From: Calliphora vicina
Taxonomy: Eukaryota; Arthropoda; Insecta; Diptera; Calliphoridae
Length of the DNA stretch: 64,000 nucleotides
Assembly (NCBI RefSeq): GCF_958450345.1
Contig: NC_088784.1
Location: 67,419,747-67,483,746 of the forward strand
Direction: 5' to 3'
A model generated the notes under the pieces. That model was given only the letters and a program-made list of their open reading frames with translations, was not told the origin of the DNA and did not search any database. Positions 1 through 9,889 of this stretch are shown here, one piece after another. The position numbers and the translations under genes were made by a program. The first letter of the stretch is position 1, and each line of letters opens with the position of its first letter.

Positions 1-264
1 GAAAAGCCAGAAAATTTATTCGCAATAAAGACTCCTCCTTTTTTTAAAAGCTTAATAAATAACCTTTAATTTCATGTATAAAATGTTAACATACGTTTTT
101 TCATTTAAAAGTTATGCTCGCTTAAATCCGTACCGATTTTAAGTGGCCACTTTAGTTTAGCAGCAACAGTTTCAGAGTAGATTAAATCTTCATCCTCAGT
201 CGAATGAGTCCATAATTAATGATAGTTATAGATATATAGTGGTTCTCTCCAAAATATCTTCAAT

Positions 265-1013
265 ATACATATGGGCAATTCCATATCATCGTACGTGACA
301 TTTGTACGCCTATAAAGTGGAATAGATTTTCCAAAAATAAGAGTATCTGAAAAATAATTTGATTTTATGTTCCATTCAGAATGTACTATATTTTAAAATA
401 ATAAAAAGTTCTTTCGAAATATTGTTGTCCAAAATATTGAGCGAAATAAGGGTATATCATACGTGACATAAAACGGAACTCATTTTGAGGTACATGTAGA
501 AATATGCGAAAATATTCGAATCGTGAGAGGCGTTATGTTTTCTTTTAATTTCTTACACTAAACGAAATATTTGTCCTTTACAATCCGTCAGATTTAAATA
601 AAAACAATCTTTGGATGATTTTATAATAAATAAAATTTAATATCGTACGTGACATACCGTACGTGACAGATTTTTCTCTTATAGTAAAACAATATACATA
701 CATATATTTGTATACAAAAACTAAAAAAGTGAATAGAAAATAAACAATTTTTCGGTTTCAATAAACAATTTGACAATAGCAAAAAAACAATCAGAGTCAA
801 ATTCATTTCATACTACAAGCTAATTGGGAGCCTAGTTTTCGCCGCAATTTCAGTCTAAAACATTAAAAAAATAAATATAATCAGTTTAATCTATTATTTT
901 TGTCTTTAAAATGTTGTAATATGATCTAAATACTTTTCATCTTGAAAAAAAGTTTAAAAGGTTTTTGTGTTTTCAGTCGTGGTAGCGATTCTCGTGGAAT
1001 TGCCCATATGTAT
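265..1013. mobile_element. 749-bp TIR element (MITE-like)
   Basis: A 19-bp perfect inverted repeat, ATACATATGGGCAATTCCA, lies at 265-283 and its complement at 995-1013. The interior is AT-rich and has no coding potential, but carries the motif CGTACGTGACA in direct orientation at 290-300, 644-654 and 658-668, with a one-base variant near 458-468. The paired ends and lack of a transposase suggest a non-autonomous DNA transposon. The flanks ATAT/ATAT are palindromic, so the exact end and target duplication cannot be fixed. Superfamily not recognised. Confidence 0.6.
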
Positions 1014-1019
1014 TTGAAT

Positions 1020-1137
1020 TCTTATTAATATAAAGATCGAAATATCACAGGCCCAAAATTCAGGGCCCTTATGTAATTCTAAGACGATCTAGCTATGTCC
1101 ATCCGTCTTTCTGTCTGTTGAAAACACGATAGGGCTT
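1020..1137 (+). repeat. DINE-1-like core, 5' piece split by the Gypsy element
   Basis: The stretch contains a 'GATCTAGCTATGTCCATCCG' core followed by a (GTCY)-type microsatellite 'CTTTCTGTCTG' and 'TTGAAAACACGATAGGGCTT', the typical middle of DINE-1/mini-me (non-autonomous Helentron, HINE) repeats of flies. It is interrupted at GGCTT (1133-1137) by the retrotransposon and resumes at 5824. Confidence 0.6.
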
Positions 1138-1304
1138 TGTTATAAATATATCTACTTGTTTTAAAAACAAATAATACTAATTGTAATTTCTCTTTGAAAC
1201 AATTGTCTGTCATATTTTAAATAAAATTATTCTTTGAAAATTATTCATTCAATAAAGATTTAATATTGTTTTATATAAAAAATTAAAATTTGTTATTTTT
1301 AACA
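1138..1304 (+). repeat. 5' LTR of the Gypsy element
   Basis: The LTR opens with TG and closes with CA. It contains a TATAAATA box at 1141-1148 and a polyadenylation signal AATAAA at 1251-1256, so the promoter and poly(A) signal fit a very short U3-R-U5 arrangement. The only difference from the 3' LTR is at 1282. Confidence 0.92.
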
Positions 1305-1322
1305 TTTGGCGACGAGGATATA
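1305..1322 (+). other. Primer binding site region
   Basis: Directly after the 5' LTR comes TTTGGCGACGAGGATA; the TGG near its start is the expected complement of a tRNA CCA 3' end, one or two bases after the LTR. The tRNA species cannot be named with certainty from sequence alone. Confidence 0.6.
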
Positions 1323-1338
1323 CATCTTATATTCAAAA

Positions 1339-4300
1339 ATGGATATGAACGCTCTATCTCAAATCCTGCAGCAATTCCAGCAGTCGAATCAACAATTTGT
1401 AACTCAAATTCTTGCGCAGAATAAATCTCTTATGGAAGATGTAGTTTCAAAAAACAAAAATGCGCCATCAATACCATCTTTCGGAAAATTCAACACAGAC
1501 GTTGACAAATGGTCTACCTATCAGTTTCAAATGGAACATTATTTTAAAGCTAACTCCATTTCTTGTGATGACACAAAACGTTCTTGTTTTCTCAGTTGGG
1601 TTGGGACTGATATATTGGAATTATTGCAAAAATTGTTCGAGGGTAAAGCTGAAGAGAAGTCATACAAAGAATTAGTAAGTACATTAGATGAATATTTTAT
1701 GAAAAAGCTACATATCTTGGCGGCTCGATTCAAATTTTATAATAACATGAGGATGAAACCGAATCAAAGTTATAACGAATGGGTTGCAGAACTGCGTGGA
1801 GCTGCAAGACAATGCGATTTTACATGTAATAACGAAAACTGCAGAGAATCGTACGTCGATAATAAGATTAGAGATATGATCGTATTATACACACCACATG
1901 AGAAAGTCAGATCATCTTGTCTTCAAAAGTCAAATCCAACATTAGAAGAAGTGCTACAAATTTGTAACATTTTCGAAGCAACTGTAAATGCATCCAGTGA
2001 AATAGGAAGTACCGTAGAATCATCAACTGACGTTAATGCTGTACAACGTTCCTCAAATCGATTACAAACTAATATCTCAAATAAATATTTTCAGTCCTGT
2101 CCAGGTTGTGGCAAATTTCATCAACGAATTGATTGTTATCACTTCAAAAATAAAACAAAATGCAATAAGTGTCATAAATTAGGTCATATATCGAAAGTAT
2201 GTCAATCGCAAGCAACAAATGTACAAAGGGAAAGTTTAGCTGATCAAAATAAAAACTATCAAAAAGTTCGTCAAGTTCAAGAAACATCATTAGAAGAAAC
2301 ATCTATAAGTCAAATAGAAGAAATCGGGACTTCAAGCGTTAATAATATTCAAAACAGTAGAGAGAAAATAATGATTGATATCAAGGTAAATAACATAAAT
2401 TTTGTATTTCAAATAGACACTGGAGCTTCATGCTCCCTGATTGGGTTAGACGTTTATAGAAAACTACATTGTCCATTGTGTATTCCTACCAATAAAGTAT
2501 TGACATCTTATGGTGGTACAGTATTACCATTAAAAGGAAAGACTACCGTCGAAGTTGAAATAGGTAATGAAAGGAAACTATTAGATCTTTATGTCGTTGA
2601 TATTGATCACGTAACTAACATATTTGGGTACGATTGGTTTAAACAATTAAGGTTTGAAATAAAATATCCATTTTACAATTTATCTAATGAAGAATGCTTA
2701 CAAATGCAAAACGAATCTCGAAAAACCCTAGAAATAGCACTCAATAATCTTCAAAAAGATTTTAGCATAATTTTTTCTGATGGTCTTGGTCATTGTGAAA
2801 CTTTTAAAGCAAAAATAAATTTGAAATCAAATTCTGTTCCAAAATTCATGAAGCCATATTCTTTACCATTTGCTTTATATGAAAAAGTTCGTGACGAAAT
2901 TAATCGCCTTGAGTCTATCAATGTCATAAAACCAGTTAAGACTAGCGAATGGGCATCCCCAATAGTTGTTGCAAAAAAGCCTAATGGTTCTATTCGAATA
3001 TGTGCAGATTTCAAAGTTACTTTAAATGCTCAAATTGAAGTTGATAGATACCCCATACCACGAATTGAGGACCTCTTCCATAAACTCCAAGGAGGTCAAT
3101 ATTTTTCAAAAATCGATTTAAGTGAAGCATATTTACAAATTGAACTCTCTGAAGATTCAAGGAAATTTATGGTAATTAATACACCCTTTGGTTTATACCA
3201 ATATAACCGAATGCCTTTCGGAATCTCAAGTGCTCCAGCAATTTTCCAAAGATTTATGGAAGAGATCGTAGCAGGTATTCCCGGGTGTGCCGTTTACCTG
3301 GATGATATAATTGTAACAGGTCGATCAAATGATGAACATATTAGGAATTTGACAAATGTGCTTACAAAACTAAAGTTCCATGGACTAAAATGTAAACCTG
3401 AAAAATGTTTTTTTGCTAAATCATCGGTTGAATATGTTGGTCACATCATTGATTGTTATGGTATCAAACCATCAGAAAAAAGATTAGATGCCATTCGACA
3501 AATGCCTAAACCATCAAATATTAAAGAGTTAGAGGCATTTATAGGAAAAATAAATTACTATAACAAATTCATACCAAATTTTTCTAAAACTGCATCACCT
3601 CTTAATGAGCTACGAAGAATGAATGTGAAATTTGTTTGGGGTGAGCGACAAGAATCTGCATTCAAAACATTGAAACAAGATATTATGAATATAGTCCAAT
3701 TAGTCCATTATGATGACAAATATCCAATTATTTTGGCTACTGATGCTTCAAAGCATGGAATTGGGGCCGTTTTGTCTCATAGGTTTCCTGATGGATCTGA
3801 GAAACCGATATGTTTTGCTTCGAAAACTCTTAATTCAAGTCAAATGAATTATTCTCAAATAGAAAAAGAGGCTCTTTCCATAATTTTTGGAGTGACGAAA
3901 TTTCACCAATATCTCTATGGTAGACATTTTGAATTAGTAACTGATCATCAAGCTCTTACTACATTGTTTCATCCATTCAAAAAACTTCCTGTTATGACAT
4001 TGCATCGGCTTCAACGCTGGGCAATTACTTTGCAAGCTTATGATTATTCCATTAAATTTAAATCAACAACTCATCACGCAAATGCAGACGCACTTTCAAG
4101 GTTACCTATTGGTGATGATATTGAATTTGATCAAAATGAAACTGATATACAATTTATTGAAGAAGTATACAATACCATTTTAGAAGATTGTCCCATTGAT
4201 GCAAGTATCATATCCAAATACTCTAAAGAAGATGAGATTTTAAAAATTGTTTCTAATTACGTAATGAATGGTTGGCCAGAACATATCAAACCCGATAATG

Positions 4301-5664
4301 TAATAAATCCATATTTTATTAGAAAACATTCAATTTCCATAGAAAATGGTGTACTTCTTCTTCACAATGATAGTTCTCGTGTAATTATTCCAATGGCACT
4401 TCGCTCCAAAGTTTTAAATATGTTACATGAAGGTCACTGGGGTGCAACCAGAATGAAACAACTAGCTAGAAGGTATATATGGTTTCCAAAAATAGATGAA
4501 GAAATCGAAAAAATATCAAAGACATGTTCAGTATGTCAAGAAAATAGTTCAAGTCCTAAACAAGAATTTTCATCGTGGCCAGAATCTACACAACCATGGG
4601 AAAGAGTACATATAGATTTTGCTGGTCCTTTCTTCAACAAGATGTGGCTTATCATTGTGGATTCATATTCCAAATTTCCATATGTGAAACAAGTATCTTC
4701 AGCTACAACACAATCAACTATAATTGCTTTACAAAATATTTTTGGCATAGAAGGTCTTCCACAAACGATAGTTAGTGATAATGGCACGCAATTCACTTCG
4801 TCTGATTTTAAGCGTTTTTGTCAACTGAACTCAATAGAACATTTAACAACTGCACCGTTTCACCCAGCCTCGAATGGATTAGCAGAGCGTTTTGTTCGAA
4901 CTTTTAAATCGTCATTTTATAAAATATGTCAAGAAGAACCCAAACAAGAACAGGCTTTATATAAATATCTCACAACATACAGAGCAACTCCAAATCCGAT
5001 TTCAGGCAGATCACCGGCAGAGTTATTGCACGGTCGTCAACCACGAACAATTTTAACAGCAATGTTTCCAGTTAAACATAATAATATTAATACAAGTTCA
5101 AAATTTAATATTGGTCAAAAAGTATATGTAAGAAATTTTTCAGGAAATAAACGTTGGATACAGGGTGAGGTAAAAGATAAGATTGGAAATTTCATGTATT
5201 TAATAGACACATTACAAGGAATAATAAAAAGACATCAAAATCAAATGAAAAATAGACTGGATGTAACAAACCACAATCAACAATCGAACGATGATCAAAA
5301 TTCGAATCAATTTACTTTTCCAAGGACCAGAAACATCGATTTAGACATAATAATTCCAAATAACCAGTTGAACCAACAAGAACAGAGACACCCAGAAAAT
5401 AATTTACAAATTCCAAATAATGAATCAGCTAATAGTCCCAACAATTCAGCAAATGAACAGCTCACTGTACAGCCTGATAATTTAACAGGAAATACACAGA
5501 TTCCTACCAAATCTTCAACAAATGTTCAGCAAACTATTGATCGTCAACAGATGTTTATAAGAAGCCGATCTGAAAAACGCCAACAACAATTTACTCCTAG
5601 ACGTTCAGAAAGAATAAGAAAAAAATCTCGAGTAGAACTAAATAGGAGTGAGGGAATGTTATAA
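1339..5664 (+). CDS. Gag-Pol polyprotein of the Gypsy retrotransposon
   Basis: The protein is 1441 aa if it starts at the first ATG of the frame (1339); upstream in-frame codons lie in the primer binding site, so they are not coding. Gag ends with two zinc fingers, C254-x2-C-x3-H-x4-C and C275-x2-C-x4-H-x4-C. Protease has DTGAS with its aspartate at 360. Reverse transcriptase has YLDD at 653-656. RNase H has its first aspartate in ATDAS at 802. Integrase has an HHCC zinc domain from about 1030 (HEGHW to CSVC) and the DDE residues D1093, D1147 and E1183, spaced D-35-E. No frameshift separates gag from pol. The last codons and TAA stop lie inside the 3' LTR. A basic, Gln/Asn-rich C-terminal tail follows the integrase. 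All catalytic residues checked are present, so the protein may be active. Confidence 0.93.
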   Translation: MDMNALSQILQQFQQSNQQFVTQILAQNKSLMEDVVSKNKNAPSIPSFGKFNTDVDKWSTYQFQMEHYFKANSISCDDTKRSCFLSWVGTDILELLQKLFEGKAEEKSYKELVSTLDEYFMKKLHILAARFKFYNNMRMKPNQSYNEWVAELRGAARQCDFTCNNENCRESYVDNKIRDMIVLYTPHEKVRSSCLQKSNPTLEEVLQICNIFEATVNASSEIGSTVESSTDVNAVQRSSNRLQTNISNKYFQSCPGCGKFHQRIDCYHFKNKTKCNKCHKLGHISKVCQSQATNVQRESLADQNKNYQKVRQVQETSLEETSISQIEEIGTSSVNNIQNSREKIMIDIKVNNINFVFQIDTGASCSLIGLDVYRKLHCPLCIPTNKVLTSYGGTVLPLKGKTTVEVEIGNERKLLDLYVVDIDHVTNIFGYDWFKQLRFEIKYPFYNLSNEECLQMQNESRKTLEIALNNLQKDFSIIFSDGLGHCETFKAKINLKSNSVPKFMKPYSLPFALYEKVRDEINRLESINVIKPVKTSEWASPIVVAKKPNGSIRICADFKVTLNAQIEVDRYPIPRIEDLFHKLQGGQYFSKIDLSEAYLQIELSEDSRKFMVINTPFGLYQYNRMPFGISSAPAIFQRFMEEIVAGIPGCAVYLDDIIVTGRSNDEHIRNLTNVLTKLKFHGLKCKPEKCFFAKSSVEYVGHIIDCYGIKPSEKRLDAIRQMPKPSNIKELEAFIGKINYYNKFIPNFSKTASPLNELRRMNVKFVWGERQESAFKTLKQDIMNIVQLVHYDDKYPIILATDASKHGIGAVLSHRFPDGSEKPICFASKTLNSSQMNYSQIEKEALSIIFGVTKFHQYLYGRHFELVTDHQALTTLFHPFKKLPVMTLHRLQRWAITLQAYDYSIKFKSTTHHANADALSRLPIGDDIEFDQNETDIQFIEEVYNTILEDCPIDASIISKYSKEDEILKIVSNYVMNGWPEHIKPDNVINPYFIRKHSISIENGVLLLHNDSSRVIIPMALRSKVLNMLHEGHWGATRMKQLARRYIWFPKIDEEIEKISKTCSVCQENSSSPKQEFSSWPESTQPWERVHIDFAGPFFNKMWLIIVDSYSKFPYVKQVSSATTQSTIIALQNIFGIEGLPQTIVSDNGTQFTSSDFKRFCQLNSIEHLTTAPFHPASNGLAERFVRTFKSSFYKICQEEPKQEQALYKYLTTYRATPNPISGRSPAELLHGRQPRTILTAMFPVKHNNINTSSKFNIGQKVYVRNFSGNKRWIQGEVKDKIGNFMYLIDTLQGIIKRHQNQMKNRLDVTNHNQQSNDDQNSNQFTFPRTRNIDLDIIIPNNQLNQQEQRHPENNLQIPNNESANSPNNSANEQLTVQPDNLTGNTQIPTKSSTNVQQTIDRQQMFIRSRSEKRQQQFTPRRSERIRKKSRVELNRSEGML

Positions 5665-5823
5665 ATATATCTACTTGTTTTAAAAACAAATAATACTAAT
5701 TGTAATTTCTCTTTGAAACAATTGTCTGTCATATTTTAAATAAAATTATTCTTTGAAAATTATTCATTCAATAAAGATTTAATATTGTTTTATATAAAAA
5801 GTTAAAATTTGTTATTTTTAACA
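5657..5823 (+). repeat. 3' LTR of the Gypsy element
   Basis: 167 bp, identical to the 5' LTR except G at 5801. It is preceded by a purine-rich stretch (GGAGTGAGGGA, about 5645-5655) that serves as polypurine tract. It also contains the stop codon of the gag-pol frame at 5662-5664. Confidence 0.92.
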
Positions 5824-6230
5824 GGCTTAAACGAAAGGAGCTTGCTGGCTGAAATACTATGTGTTGATAAGGTTTGTTTGGTATTGAAAATGGGAAATAT
5901 AAATATCTTGATTATGCGGCAATCCTGATGATATTTTGCACAAATTTGTTCTAAGTACTCTGAAATTATACTGTAAAGTATGGCGAAAATCGGGCAACAT
6001 TTGTCCCTAGTCCCCATACAAGGTCTACCTCAGAAAATGACTTGAACAATCATAATTGTCTTATAATAATTAATATCGTGATGAAATTGAACTTAAACAA
6101 GTTTTATATGAACCTAAATCTTACTACCAATTTCTGTGAGGATCGGACCACAATTGACCCTAACCCCTATATCAGACAAATACTTTATTGTCACATATTG
6201 ATGGTAAAAATGATTCGGAATAGCCAATAA
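5824..6230 (+). repeat. DINE-1-like core, 3' piece split by the Gypsy element
   Basis: After the duplicated GGCTT the host repeat resumes with 'AAACGAAAGGAGCTTGC' and later 'ATCGGACCACAATTGACCC', phrases typical of the sequence that follows the GTCY core in fly DINE-1-like repeats. Joined to 1020-1137 it forms one repeat unit. No protein is encoded. The 3' limit is uncertain. Confidence 0.5.
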
Positions 6231-8156
6231 TAACACTCTCACTTGTTAAATATGAATTTTCTCAAACAATTTTAAAATCTTTAAATATCGGCGCCTTATG
6301 AATTCCCTTGTAGTTTTTTACATATTAAAATGTAAATATTTACATCTGTCTATGCGTTATTACGTGTAATGTATTGTAATTATAAAAATATTTTTATTTG
6401 AAATGAAAACAATTTCAAATTGTAAAGACATGCAATAAACAACCAAAATGATTTTTTTCACAAATCAGCAATAGAGTTTTAAATGAAGATCATAAATCAT
6501 GGATCTATTAGTGAAAACAATAGATATATGTGAAGTTTACATTACTTTACATTTAAAATTATATGTTTATAATTTGTAGGAAGTATATTAATTGCAGTTT
6601 AAACGCCACCATTGTAATTTCTCTGTTAAATAAATATTTAATCGAATGATTGATGGTTTGATTGATTTAAACTCTTTATAAGATTATTGCATTAATATTT
6701 TCATCATTAAGGTGTTTAATTAATAGTCACAAATTATTCATAATGACAGTTAGTATTAAGTTCTTTATTATTATAATCATAATTATTATGATTGTTATGA
6801 TTTCCTATTCATCTTCATCTTTAGGAGTGTTTTTCTATTTTCATAATTTAATATTTAACATTGTTGATGCAACCTACACAAAAATATCAAGTTTATTAAT
6901 AAATTACAAAATATCTTCCTACAAAACTACAAATATTTAAATACTTGCGATTAATATTTCTCTTTAAAACTTTATTTTAGTTCTTTAACATACTTAAGTA
7001 TGTGTGTTATTTCAATGGAGGTTTTATAATTAAATTTGCATATTTTTTTATTCTTGCATATATGCAGCTATGACAAGTATCTTTTGTTATTAACAAAGAT
7101 TCGAAAGAATTAATTCTTAATTCCATTTGCGAAATCAAATTAAATTTTAACACTTAAGCATTCTGTTAATTAATTCATTATAAATTAATTCATAGGCTTA
7201 ATTTTTTTGTACTTCAAATATATTGAATTCATTCCTTTGAAAATTCATTCTTTATAGAATTAATTCCTTATTGAATCATTCAAAGTTTTTTGAATTCAAA
7301 TCTATTACAAAATAGCTTTAAAAATGAATGATTCAATTCATTCATTACATTTTACATACATTTTTCTTCAATCCAAAATCTATTACAAAGTGGCTTAAGT
7401 CAATTTTTTTCATTTCATTTAGTAAATGAAAAATATATATTTTAATTCAATTGATTTGAATTAACAAACATTTAATCGTTCAAAGGTTGAATGAATTCTG
7501 TTATGAATAAATTCCATTATGTTTTAATTCAACGATATATGCATTATATTTAAATAAAAAGCTTTAAATGAAGCTAAGGAATTATATGTTGAGAATGGAT
7601 TTATGGAATGAGTGGCTGACATTATAGTGGGTCTTTGTAATGCAGATAGAAGTCAATTGGGTACTTTATACATAGAGTGTAGTCCCTATAAACTTTTATT
7701 ATGTCCTGTATTTTAGAAAATAGTTATTTTACCTACCAGAAGTAATCTATTGGAAAGTCAATTGTCACTAAGTGTCCCTTGCAATCTCAAATGTATTATG
7801 TTTAATTTTTTTTATTTGCATTCTATTTTAGGGATTTAGTATCATACAATACGAGAAATAAAATAATAAAATCGTGAGAAAAACACAAAATTATTTGTTT
7901 TTCACACATTTCACATTCTATTTGAATAACAGATATTTTAATTTAATGAAAATCGAAATGAGTTTTTAATAAAATGCGAATTTTGATTAACCAACCTACA
8001 GATTTAGCTAACATCTCCATATAATTTTTTGAATAAAATCCAATTATGCGACCCAAAAAAAAAATCTAAAAAAACGCTCAAAAATCTCTAGGAATATAAG
8101 CATTCATATTACGCTTTAAGAGTTGCAAAAATCCAAAAAATACATGTGGTGAAATT
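6231..8156. other. Intergenic, AT-rich; no gene seen
   Basis: No ORF with coding character. The part from about 7120 to 7560 is enriched in degenerate GAATTCATTC / TTAATTCA words, which look like a decayed simple or short tandem repeat. The rest shows nothing I can name. Confidence 0.5.
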
Positions 8157-8930
8157 AGAGTTTTTCAGATAATTCCGGGAATTCCGCAAAATTTGCAATC
8201 CCGGGAAATTATGCAATAATTCCCGGGAATTATTTTCCTTCGTTTGTGTTGTTTTTTGAACTTGACTTTCTCTACAAGATGCTTAACGATCCAAAACAAA
8301 TGCAATAGATTCATACAACAAAAAGGATTTAACCCAAATAGACCAATTACAAGTTCATTATTCAAATTATTCCAAAAACTCGAGAATGTTCAGGGCTGCC
8401 TCAGAATTGTATTCCGATCGAAGGAAACTGGAATTATTATTTTAGTATTTAGCTTTTTCACAAAGAGTAAAATAATTTTAATATTATTGTTTAATATTAT
8501 TGGGTTTTCTTCAAGTTTTAATTAACATCTTTACTTAATTTTTGATTTAATAAGCAAAACATTGCCAATTCAAAATTTAAAAAAAATAGAATATTTTTAT
8601 GCGAATTAACAGATTTAATTGAAATCTAACGAAAGTAGAACAAAATCTAATGAAAATTGAAGCCATTCCAATACAAATGACATATGATGACAGGTTTGTA
8701 TATAACCAAAATTAGAAATCGAGTCAGTTTATCTCTTTATATTAAATTTTTATTGGTTTTTTTATTTTTATCCAATTACAATTCAAAACCAAAGACATTT
8801 TTTAGATTTTTAATGAAGTCTACATTCTAAAAATAATTTGTTCTTGGCGGGAATTCCCGGGATAACGGAATCTCTCCAAATTAATCCCGATTACCGGGGA
8901 AATGAAAAAGTGCGGGAAAATAAAAACTCT
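8157..8930 (+). mobile_element. GGGAATTCCC-rich TIR element, copy 1
   Basis: The 774-bp unit begins AGAGTTTTTC and ends TAAAAACTCT, short inverted ends. Both subterminal regions are packed with variants of CCCGGGAATTCCCGGG: 8177-8231 on the left and 8848-8920 on the right. The interior is AT-rich and non-coding. It is recognisable because its interior recurs at 13712-15431 and 61757-62369. A non-autonomous DNA transposon is the simplest reading; the superfamily is not recognised. Confidence 0.65.
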
Positions 8931-9889
8931 AGGTGGAACTCTCTAACACATGAAAAGAAAATTTTGCAGTTTCTTAAACAAATTTGTCATAAAAATAAAA
9001 TTATGTGATTGAAAACTAATGTAATTTGTTACAGTTTGAAGTATCAATATAATAATGTCAGACCACTGAGAATGGGATACAATCATCAGAAACTTTTATA
9101 GAATTACCGTACAGGTATTAGTGCGTTTTCAATAATTTCGAAAACAACTAATAAAATAGGGAAAAACCTAAGCAAATAGTTTCCAAGTGTATTAATACCT
9201 ATAATACATTAACAATAATTACCTTGACATTATCTAATTAATGAACACTTTAAAATAAAATCCCCCATATAAAGATTTCTTCTAACAAACCTCAAATAAA
9301 TAAAACGATTATATCACCTACAACTTCTTTTAAACAAATTAGGTTTTTAGAAAATCAAAGGTGCGTACCCGTATGTTCATAAATATGTAGGTATGTGGAT
9401 GATCATTATTATAATTATAAACAATTATATAATTGATTAATAATTTGCAATATTTAATAAACCGGCTATACTTGGCATAAATGACAAAATACTAACAAAT
9501 TAAACACACAAACAAACGCATGGACATTAATAAAAAATCAATTATGGATTCATGCCATAGACGTTCAACGACCATTTCTACGGGTACAACCTACCGGATA
9601 CATGCACCTATAAGAAACAAAAAAAAAGAGAAGTAAATATCAAATATAGAATAAATAAATGCTTATTCTTAAACATATACATTCTCATGCAATATATGTA
9701 CACATACATAAATACGTAAATGTATTTATGAATATATTTGGGTATTGAACTCTAATTTATGTACATAAGTACATAACAGCAAACACAAAAATTATAAAAA
9801 AAACTATAAAATAACCGTTGTTCGCATTTAAATGATTATTATTTTTATTATTCAAATAAAAAAGAAAGAAGAAAATATTCTATAAATAA
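8931..9889. other. Intergenic; no gene seen
   Basis: AT-rich, with many ATACATA / TACATAAATAC microsatellite-like words at 9660-9780. No ORF, splice pattern or RNA gene could be supported. Confidence 0.5.

Larger units (their letters stand above)
1138..5823 (+). mobile_element. Complete Ty3/Gypsy LTR retrotransposon (Mag-like)
   Basis: The element is 4686 bp with two 167-bp LTRs (1138-1304 and 5657-5823) that start TGTTATAA and end AACA. The LTRs differ at one base only (A at 1282, G at 5801), which indicates a recent insertion. It is flanked by a 5-bp target duplication GGCTT at 1133-1137 and 5824-5828. A single open frame encodes gag and pol in the order CCHC zinc fingers, protease, reverse transcriptase, RNase H and integrase; there is no env. 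Domain order puts it in Ty3/Gypsy (Metaviridae); the short LTRs, two zinc fingers and fused gag-pol suggest the Mag lineage, which is an inference. It looks capable of encoding all its own proteins. Confidence 0.93.

Noticed and set aside
1306..1338. Start of the gag-pol frame at 1306
   Set aside because: The first codon is TTG in the primer binding site; the first ATG of the frame is at 1339.
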